NCBI GenBank assembly: GCA_020345785.1
Contig: CP070771.1
Coordinates: forward strand, 6,502,531-6,512,601
Reading direction: 5' to 3'
Length of the DNA stretch: 10,071 nt
DNA from: Desulfobacterales bacterium
Lineage (GTDB): Bacteria; Desulfobacterota; Desulfobacteria; Desulfobacterales; JAFDCJ01
Positions 5,841 through 10,071 of the stretch are shown one piece after another. A program made the translations under genes and the position numbers. The notes under the pieces were generated by a model that ran no database searches, was not told where the DNA came from, and was given only the letters and a program-made list of their open reading frames with translations. How positions within the stretch are numbered: position 1 is the first letter of the stretch; every line of letters starts with the position of its first letter.

Positions 5841-6260
5841 AAAATAGCCTTTTCGTTTAAATCACGCATGACAGCGCCTCAATGATCATACCTCATGGGC
5901 ACAAGGATTGATAGGTTAATTTAACCCGGATTTGCTGAAAGTCAATCTTCCATTTTCTTCGCCTTTTGAAAGACAATGGAACATCGGCCACAAAGTTTTG
6001 TTTGATTGCACATGGCCTCCCACCTGGACGGAAAATGAAAAACCCATAAAAATTTGTTTTGAAAATGAAGAGATTTATCCAAAGGAAATTCAATAAAAAG
6101 TACGCAATAATTGGCAATTTTACGGATTTAATGATTAGAAGCTATCTCAAAAAAGTTTTTTGGCCCAAACTCTTTGTTGGTGCCTCGTTTTAAATCCTCA
6201 AAATACGGATGTATTCCTGCGGTTTAAGGCCCACAAAGAAAACAAGATTAGACGGGTCAT

Positions 6261-6313
6261 CCCGCTAGGCGGGGAAACTCGGCCCCGCCGCGATTCTTGT
6301 CCGCCTCTGGAGG
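6261..6313. repeat. GC-rich cluster of overlapping hairpins
   Basis: CCCGC (6261-6265) pairs with GCGGG (6269-6273) around TAG. The same right arm can instead form GGCGGGG (6268-6274) with CCCCGCC (6283-6289). CCTC (6304-6307) pairs with GAGG (6310-6313). The two first stems exclude each other. The base composition jumps against the AT-rich flanks, so this is probably an inserted repeat unit and not a native leader. Confidence 0.45.
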
Positions 6314-6356
6314 GTTGAACCAAAATCCTTTTTTTGAGATGACTTCTAGATAAATT

Positions 6357-6380
6357 CTTTCAAAGAAAACATTTGAAAGG
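6357..6380 (+). promoter_or_regulatory. Hairpin enclosing the ribosome binding site of the 6388 ORF
   Basis: CTTTCAAA (6357-6364) and TTTGAAAG (6372-6379) form a perfect 8-bp stem with a 7-nt loop. The right arm contains most of the Shine-Dalgarno GAAAGG (6375-6380), 7 nt before the ATG at 6388. In mRNA the CUUUC strand would mask the RBS. The stem is AU-rich and should melt readily, as in RNA thermometers; that role is inference. Confidence 0.45.
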
Positions 6381-6387
6381 CGATGTT

Positions 6388-6660
6388 ATGAATAAGGAAT
6401 ATGATACGTTTGTCTTAACGGATATATCAAAAATTGATGACGGCGAGGAGAAAGAATTGATTTTGCGCGATCTGACTGCCGGTAAAAATAAATATAAACA
6501 AATTTTGGTTAGTGCTATCGTATCAAAAGATGTCGATAAATATACAGATATCCTGTGGATTAGATCAGGCATGGAAATTTTGTTTCCAATACCAATGTCA
6601 ATTAACATAATCAGAAAAAGCGATTCACTGGTATCGTTAAAAGATAGTGGCGCGGGATAG
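6388..6660 (+). CDS. AT-rich hypothetical protein, 90 aa
   Basis: The family is not recognised. The protein is soluble-looking and charged: an acidic N-terminal part (MNKEYDTFVLTDISKIDDGE), a Lys-rich stretch near 33-42 (TAGKNKYKQI), and a hydrophobic beta-like C-terminal part with MEILFPIPMSINII. There is no signal peptide or clear motif. The ATG at 6388 is chosen over an in-frame TTG at 6373 because GAAAGG (6375-6380) sits 7 nt upstream and the TTG lies inside the RBS hairpin. Codon use is clearly more AT-rich than in the flanking dehydratase and TTT genes, which suggests acquisition from elsewhere or weak expression. It stands alone on this strand. Short DNA-linked roles such as antitoxin or phage accessory protein are possible but nothing shows them. 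Confidence 0.5.
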   Translation: MNKEYDTFVLTDISKIDDGEEKELILRDLTAGKNKYKQILVSAIVSKDVDKYTDILWIRSGMEILFPIPMSINIIRKSDSLVSLKDSGAG

Positions 6661-7014
6661 TCCAGAAGTTGGTGAAAAGTCTCCCGCTCTTCCTTTTCTG
6701 CAGTTTGTATGTCACGCGCTGATCTGCTCGGCTTTGATTATATATATTCTGCCTCAACATATCTGCAGAATTAGGAGGTTGGAGAATAAAGGTTACGTCG
6801 GGGCAGCCGACAGGGCTGCAATCCGTCTGGTGAAAGTGCAGCCGTATTGTCACTCGGCCCTATTTTTCACCCCGAGGGATTTTCCCCTATTGACATAGGC
6901 TCTACCAATGATGAAGGTAAAACTATTACGATTCCTTGACTTTGAACCAGCGTAACACGGTAATTCGATAAATGTTTTCTGATATTGGACTCACTCTTTG
7001 GCAGGAGGTTGATC
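6661..7014. other. Spacer upstream of the PilZ gene
   Basis: This 354-bp spacer holds no supportable gene. A 6-bp hairpin GCAGCC (6803-6808) with GGCTGC (6814-6819) lies in a GC-richer patch, and CTCGG (6853-6857) can pair with CCGAG (6872-6876), followed by GGATTTT. An AGGAGG at 6773-6778 has no start codon after it. TTGACA at 6890-6895 lacks a -10 at normal spacing. I searched it for c-di-GMP riboswitch cores because a PilZ gene follows, and saw none. Confidence 0.5.
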
Positions 7015-7311
7015 ATGAAAGATAGGCCTGAGCGCAGAAACAGTAAACGGCTAAATCATAAAGACACAGTCATGCTTACAGACGAGAGTTCAGATTTTTA
7101 CTGTTATGGGCAATTAATCAATTTGAGTGGCGGCGGCATGTATTTTGAGACGGAATGTAATATGAAACCGGGAAAAGAAATCAACATTCGATTTGAGAAT
7201 CCTCCATTTAGATCGGCACCAAAAAATTACATTGCTACAGTGCAATGGTGCCGGCGCTTATCAGATTTTGATTCCATCGGCACTTACGGAGTTGGGGTTA
7301 TGTACAGTTGA
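7015..7311 (+). CDS. Single-domain PilZ protein, putative c-di-GMP receptor
   Basis: This 98-aa cytoplasmic protein consists of one PilZ domain. The N-terminal R-x-x-x-R motif is R8-NSK-R12, and the second motif N-x-S-x-x-G is N36-L-S-G-G-G41; together these bind cyclic di-GMP in known PilZ proteins. The C-terminal YGVGVMYS matches the closing beta-strand of the barrel. No output domain is fused, so it probably acts by binding a partner in motility, adhesion or polysaccharide export. The ATG at 7015 has an ideal AGGAGG (7003-7008) with a 6-nt spacer, which rules out the longer in-frame TTG start at 6985. It is not obviously co-transcribed with a neighbour: there is 354 bp of spacer before it and 325 bp between it and the TTT operon. 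Confidence 0.88.
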   Translation: MKDRPERRNSKRLNHKDTVMLTDESSDFYCYGQLINLSGGGMYFETECNMKPGKEINIRFENPPFRSAPKNYIATVQWCRRLSDFDSIGTYGVGVMYS

Positions 7312-7331
7312 ATTTATGAACCAGGAATTTT

Positions 7332-7377
7332 CCAATCAGGCAGACTGTGAGCATTGGCCCCGTTTTTTTGTTTTTTG
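7332..7377 (+). terminator. Possible terminator of the PilZ gene
   Basis: CCAAT (7332-7336) and ATTGG (7353-7357) form a 5-bp stem with a long loop, followed by CCCCG and two T runs. The T tract is good but the stem is weak. Confidence 0.3.
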
Positions 7378-7497
7378 CATTTTCTGTTTCACAGAATCCA
7401 ACCTCCAGAAACAAATCTGAATTTCCTATTTCATCGATGATGGTGATAACAACATTCTGAATCCTTTAATGGAAAAGGGTTGCAGAAGATCATGTCG

Positions 7498-7526
7498 TTG
7501 ACATTTACCGGATGAAAAGTTATGGG
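7498..7526 (+). promoter_or_regulatory. Putative sigma70 promoter of the TTT operon
   Basis: TTGACA (7498-7503) is an exact -35 match. TATGGG (7521-7526) lies at the optimal 17-bp spacing but is a poor -10. A start near 7533 would give a leader of about 100 nt. The weak -10 and the overlapping inverted repeat suggest regulated rather than constitutive expression. Confidence 0.4.
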
Positions 7527-7571
7527 ATGAACAGATAACGTCCTGCCGGTTACTTTTACGGCGGTAAATGT
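7501..7571 (+). promoter_or_regulatory. Inverted repeat overlapping the TTT promoter
   Basis: ACATTTACCG (7501-7510) and CGGTAAATGT (7562-7571) are perfect 10-bp inverses. After a 4-bp mismatch the inner parts AAAAGT (7515-7520) and ACTTTT (7552-7557) also match. The left arm begins inside the -35 box. Two distant half-sites for a regulator that loops DNA, or a cruciform/RNA stem if transcription starts further upstream, are the two readings. Confidence 0.45.
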
Positions 7572-7636
7572 TTAAAGATGTCTGGATACGTGTAATTGCG
7601 AAGTTATTATTAACACAAACAGATTGGAGGTGCCGT

Positions 7637-8590
7637 ATGATTAAGAAAAGCATGCTGGTTACTGCTGTTTTGGTTTTGATGCTGGGGTTGGTTGCGGGGC
7701 CGGCTTCGGCCGAATGGCCCAACAAGCCGATTCAAATTCTGATTCCCTGGCCGGCCGGCAACGATCCTTCCACCATGGTGGCCACGGCCATGGCTCCCCT
7801 TATGTCCGAGGAGTTGGGGGTGCCGGTGAAGGTCGTCAACAAGCCCGGCGGCGGTGCGGTTCTGGCCACCAACGAACTGGCCAAGAGCCGTCCCGACGGT
7901 TATATGCTTGGCCTTATCTCCATCGGCCCCATGATCACCCAGGTCATCCGGGGCAAAACCCCATACCAAAACCAGGATTTGAAGCCCCTGGGGCTCATCT
8001 GGTCGTCACCTTTCACCCTGGCGTGTCGGGCCGACGCTCCCTATAACAATCTCAAAGAGCTGGCCGAGTACGGAAAGAACCACGAACTCAGACTGGCGCA
8101 CTGGGGCCTGGGTGCGGTCCCGACCCTGATTGCAATGAATGCGGCCAAGATCGGGGGCTTTAAATGGAAAGAGACCGCCTACAAGAAGTTGAACCCGCTG
8201 CTGGTCGTCAAAGGTGATGCTGACGTGATAACGTTTTCCACCCCCGGTATCAGGGATTATGTGGAAGCGGGCCAGATGAAAATTTTGGCCTGCATGCTGC
8301 CGAATCGTCTTCCCCAATACCCCGATGTGGCCACCGTCCAGGAGCAGGGCTTTGGGGCCGGGTATTCGATCTGGTTCGGGGCTTTTGTGCCGGCCAAAAC
8401 GCCTGACGAAGTTGCCGCGAAGCTGAGCGCCACCTTTTTTAATGTCATGGCCAAGCCGGAAATCCAGGATGTGATAGAAAAGGTGGGGGTGATTCCCCAT
8501 CCCACAGGTCCGCAAGAGGCCCGGGCTCAGATGGACAGCGAACTGAAGGATTTTGGCGCCATTATGAAGGAGCTTGGGATTATTAAGTAG
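7637..8590 (+). CDS. TTT substrate-binding protein (TctC / Bug family)
   Basis: This 317-aa periplasmic receptor captures a carboxylated solute for the membrane TctB-TctA pair. Residues 1-25 are a signal peptide (KK start, hydrophobic 6-20, cut at ASA|EWP). The mature protein opens with the family pattern PIQILIPWPAGN (31-42), then VVNKPGGG (66-73), SRPDGY (84-89) and the late segment TVQEQGF (233-239). The usual P-x-x-AGG-x-x-D is altered here: G42 is Asn and the Asp column reads Ser45, with Asp shifted to 43, so ligand contacts may differ from citrate- or aspartate-type receptors. The ATG at 7637 has TTGGAGG (7624-7630) 6 nt upstream, which makes a longer in-frame start at 7568 unlikely. 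It is first gene of the operon; a 215-bp repeat-bearing gap separates it from tctB. The ligand cannot be told from sequence. Confidence 0.92.
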   Translation: MIKKSMLVTAVLVLMLGLVAGPASAEWPNKPIQILIPWPAGNDPSTMVATAMAPLMSEELGVPVKVVNKPGGGAVLATNELAKSRPDGYMLGLISIGPMITQVIRGKTPYQNQDLKPLGLIWSSPFTLACRADAPYNNLKELAEYGKNHELRLAHWGLGAVPTLIAMNAAKIGGFKWKETAYKKLNPLLVVKGDADVITFSTPGIRDYVEAGQMKILACMLPNRLPQYPDVATVQEQGFGAGYSIWFGAFVPAKTPDEVAAKLSATFFNVMAKPEIQDVIEKVGVIPHPTGPQEARAQMDSELKDFGAIMKELGIIK

Positions 8591-8663
8591 CAAGACTTTT
8601 TTTGGTGCCGCATTCGGCAAAGGATGACGCGACCGGGCAGATATCAAAACTCAGCCTTTAGAT

Positions 8664-8790
8664 ATAAATGCCTAAATTGCCTAAAATGACTAAAATGCCT
8701 AAAGTTAAGGTATCCTGTCTGTTTAAAATGACAGCATCCTAAAATTTTAGCTCATTTTAGTCACTTTTAATATTAGTTCATTTAGCACAT
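8664..8790. repeat. Palindromic GCCTAAAATG repeat inside the TTT operon
   Basis: The left half (8668-8706) has four head-to-tail words of 9-10 nt (GCCTAAATT, GCCTAAAATG, ACTAAAATG, CCTAAAG). The right half (8739-8787) has their inverses (TTTTAGCTCATTTTAGTCAC and more). CTGTC (8715-8719) with GACAG (8730-8734) forms the centre, and CTAAAATTTTAG (8739-8750) is itself a perfect palindrome. It could form a long stem between tctC and tctB mRNA. Confidence 0.6.
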
Positions 8791-8805
8791 TGCTTGGAGC
8801 ACCCC

Positions 8806-9300
8806 ATGAGTCCGGAAACCAAAGAACGCAGCCGCTTTAACGACCTGTTCAGCGCCTTTTTGGGAGCGTTTGCCGCCTTTGCTCTCATCACATCGCCTTG
8901 GAACGTGGATACCGAGGGTCCTGATCCTTTTTACAAGGGCCCACTCATTTTTCCGGTGTTGGTGCTGTCCATGATGATCCTGGCCTCCCTGCCGGCGTGG
9001 GTGCGGCTCTTAACCCCAGCTGCGGACAGCGCCTGGCAGCTGGATGGAAAGGGTTTCCCCAAAAAGACCCTGGTCGTGCTGGGTCTGTTAATCGCGATGC
9101 TGGTCGGCGTGGGTATGATCGGTCTGGAGATTTCCGCCTGGTTGTTTTTGTGCATCACGCTCTACTACCTCGGGCATCGGGGTGCCCTGAAACTGGTCGT
9201 TCTGCCCCTGGTAATTACCGGGCTGATTGTTCTGGTTTTCAAGCATTTTCTAGGGGTTTTCTTCCCCACTCCGCTGGTTGTAGAATGGTTATGGGAGTGA
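8806..9300 (+). CDS. TTT small membrane subunit (TctB family)
   Basis: This 164-aa inner-membrane protein has hydrophobic segments near residues 14-30, 46-66, 88-107, 109-123 and 128-153. The charged N-terminus, the length and the position between the substrate-binding and large membrane subunits fit TctB, which is poorly conserved; family assignment rests on topology and synteny more than on motifs. TctB partners TctA to form the solute:cation symport channel. The ATG at 8806 is preceded by TTGGAG (8794-8799) with a 6-nt spacer; the in-frame TTG at 8794 lies inside that RBS and is rejected. It is followed after 78 bp by the large subunit. Confidence 0.85.
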   Translation: MSPETKERSRFNDLFSAFLGAFAAFALITSPWNVDTEGPDPFYKGPLIFPVLVLSMMILASLPAWVRLLTPAADSAWQLDGKGFPKKTLVVLGLLIAMLVGVGMIGLEISAWLFLCITLYYLGHRGALKLVVLPLVITGLIVLVFKHFLGVFFPTPLVVEWLWE

Positions 9301-9325
9301 GGAGCGGTTATTTGGCGTCGGCATA

Positions 9326-9350
9326 GCCGGTTCTCTTAGACCAGACCGGC
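9326..9350 (+). promoter_or_regulatory. Intercistronic hairpin between the tctB and tctA genes
   Basis: GCCGGT (9326-9331) pairs with ACCGGC (9345-9350), and TCT (9332-9334) with AGA (9338-9340) around CTT, leaving a 4-nt bulge. There is no T tract, so it is more likely an RNA-processing or stability element than a terminator. It lies 28 nt before the tctA start. Confidence 0.35.
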
Positions 9351-9378
9351 CTACCGAATTTACTACTATGGAGAAATC

Positions 9379-10071
9379 GTGTGGGATAACCTGATCAGCG
9401 GTGCCGTTGCGGCCCTGACGTTGGCCAATATAGGGTTTCTTGTTTTTGGAACTTTCGTGGGGATTGTCGTGGGCATTCTGCCCGGTATCGGTCCCATGGT
9501 CGGCATGGTGGTGCTGTTGCCCTTTACCTTTGCGCTGGCTCCTGATGTGGCCCTTTCCATGCTGCTGGGGGTATTTTGCGGCGGTTACTTCGGTGGTGCG
9601 GTGCCGGCAATCTTGATGCGCACGCCGGGCGTGCCTTCTTCGTTGATCACCAGTTTTGACGGGTTTCCGCTGACCCAGAAGGGTGAGGCCCAGACGGCAC
9701 TCTCGGCCGCGCTGCTGGGCTCTTTCGGAGGCGGTATTATCAGTGTCGTCATCCTGGTCTTTCTGGCGCCGCTGCTGGCCCACGTGGCAGCCAACTTCGG
9801 TCCGCCGGAGTATTTCGGGGCGGGGCTTTTCGGCGTAACGCTGGTGGTGATGGCCAATCGCGATCAGCTAATGCGGGGAATCCTGCTGCTTGGTTTGGGA
9901 CTCTGGTTCTCCACGGTTGGAATCGACGGCGCCACCCTGTCGCCGCGGTTTAATTTCGGCACCCTTTATCTGCAAAACGGTCTGGATATCGTACCGGTTT
10001 GCCTGGGACTTTTCGGCGTAGGTCAAACCCTGCTGCTGGTGGAGCGTAAGATCCTGCTGACAGACCAGATG
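9379..10071 (+). CDS. TTT large membrane subunit (TctA family), 3' truncated by window end
   Basis: The frame is open for 231 codons to the last base of the window; full TctA proteins are about 500 aa, so more than half is outside. The N-terminal half shows family hallmarks: GTFVGIVVGILPGIGP (residues 24-39), the GGYFGGAVPAILMRTPG stretch and PSSLITSFDGFP (about 73-103), and repeated Gly-rich helices. It is the multi-pass channel subunit that works with the TctB protein and the periplasmic receptor to import a carboxylate with a cation. Translation should start at GTG 9379, with GGAG (9370-9373) 5 nt upstream; the nearby ATG at 9368 is out of frame. The gene has no stop in the window, so simple complete-ORF scans miss it. 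Confidence 0.92.
   Translation, partial: MWDNLISGAVAALTLANIGFLVFGTFVGIVVGILPGIGPMVGMVVLLPFTFALAPDVALSMLLGVFCGGYFGGAVPAILMRTPGVPSSLITSFDGFPLTQKGEAQTALSAALLGSFGGGIISVVILVFLAPLLAHVAANFGPPEYFGAGLFGVTLVVMANRDQLMRGILLLGLGLWFSTVGIDGATLSPRFNFGTLYLQNGLDIVPVCLGLFGVGQTLLLVERKILLTDQM

Larger units (their letters stand above)
5841..6387. other. AT-rich spacer with a GC-rich hairpin cluster
   Basis: This 547-bp divergent spacer contains the RBS of the dehydratase (AAAAGG, minus strand, 5848-5853), roughly 350 bp of AT-rich DNA without a supportable gene, a compact GC-rich island of overlapping hairpins (6261-6313), and the RBS hairpin of the next ORF (6357-6379). Promoters for both flanking genes should lie here, but I could not place them. 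Confidence 0.55.
7312..7636. other. Spacer between PilZ and TTT genes
   Basis: No gene is seen. A weak stem CCAAT (7332-7336) with ATTGG (7353-7357) is followed by T7 and T6 runs (to about 7377), a possible PilZ terminator. The second half carries the putative TTT promoter (7498-7526) overlapped by an inverted repeat (7501-7571), then about 60 bp of AT-rich leader and the RBS. Confidence 0.5.

Noticed and set aside
5893..6117. 74-codon minus-strand ORF upstream of the dehydratase gene
   Set aside because: It lies in AT-rich spacer, its start has no purine-rich site, and the peptide matches nothing I know.
6647..6898. 83-codon rightward ORF starting at a GTG inside the end of the 6388 ORF
   Set aside because: No RBS before the GTG, a mixed composition, and it runs through the hairpin patch at 6803-6819. 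It looks like chance.
6690..6900. Cyclic di-GMP riboswitch before the PilZ gene
   Set aside because: The conserved core words of the GEMM class (such as CAGGG...AAACC, GACGCAAAGCC and GGUAGC) are missing; only simple hairpins are present.
7568..7636. 23-codon upstream extension of the TTT receptor gene
   Set aside because: It would bury the signal peptide, and the ATG at 7637 has a near-ideal RBS.
8664..8710. CRISPR-like array of GCCTAAAATG words
   Set aside because: Units are 9-10 nt, adjacent without spacers, and mirrored on the other side. It is a palindromic repeat.

Overview
The window reads as a stretch of chromosome from an anaerobic deltaproteobacterium (Desulfobacterota, perhaps Desulfobacterales or a relative). 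This is an inference from three things: the mix of CoA-ester, amine and sugar-acid catabolism genes, a tripartite tricarboxylate transporter (TTT), and many palindromic spacer repeats rich in words such as CCAAGCACCAAAT, GGAATGATGGAATG and GCCTAAAATG, which I associate with those genomes. No rRNA, tRNA, transposase, integrase or CRISPR array is visible. Only about two thirds of the window is coding. The spacers are long and repeat-rich.

Layout. Bases 1-263 hold a dispersed repeat and a palindromic unit. A crotonase-fold gene (264-1043, +) follows, then a 470-bp spacer with a large imperfect palindrome, then a DAO-family FAD oxidoreductase (1516-2823, +). A repeat-bearing spacer with a doubtful 45-codon ORF leads to a DUF2062 membrane protein on the minus strand (3266-3751). 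Next is a repeat-rich spacer and a small secreted Cys-containing peptide gene (4271-4411, +), complete with its own RBS, upstream dyad and strong intrinsic terminator. An L-fuconate dehydratase gene (4503-5840, -) converges on it. An AT-rich orphan ORF (6388-6660, +) has its RBS inside a perfect hairpin. A single-domain PilZ protein (7015-7311, +) precedes a TTT operon in the order substrate-binding protein (7637-8590), small membrane subunit (8806-9300), large membrane subunit (9379 to the window end, truncated).

How it fits together. The best functional unit is the TTT operon, which should import a carboxylated compound that the sequence does not identify. L-fuconate dehydratase, the crotonase homologue and the amine/amino-acid oxidoreductase are consistent with scavenging sugar acids, CoA esters and N-methyl or amino compounds, but they are unlinked single genes, so no shared pathway is shown. 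The observations most worth following are the small secreted Cys peptide, the crotonase that lacks both hydratase glutamates, the RBS hairpin before the orphan ORF, and the inverted repeat overlapping the putative TTT promoter.
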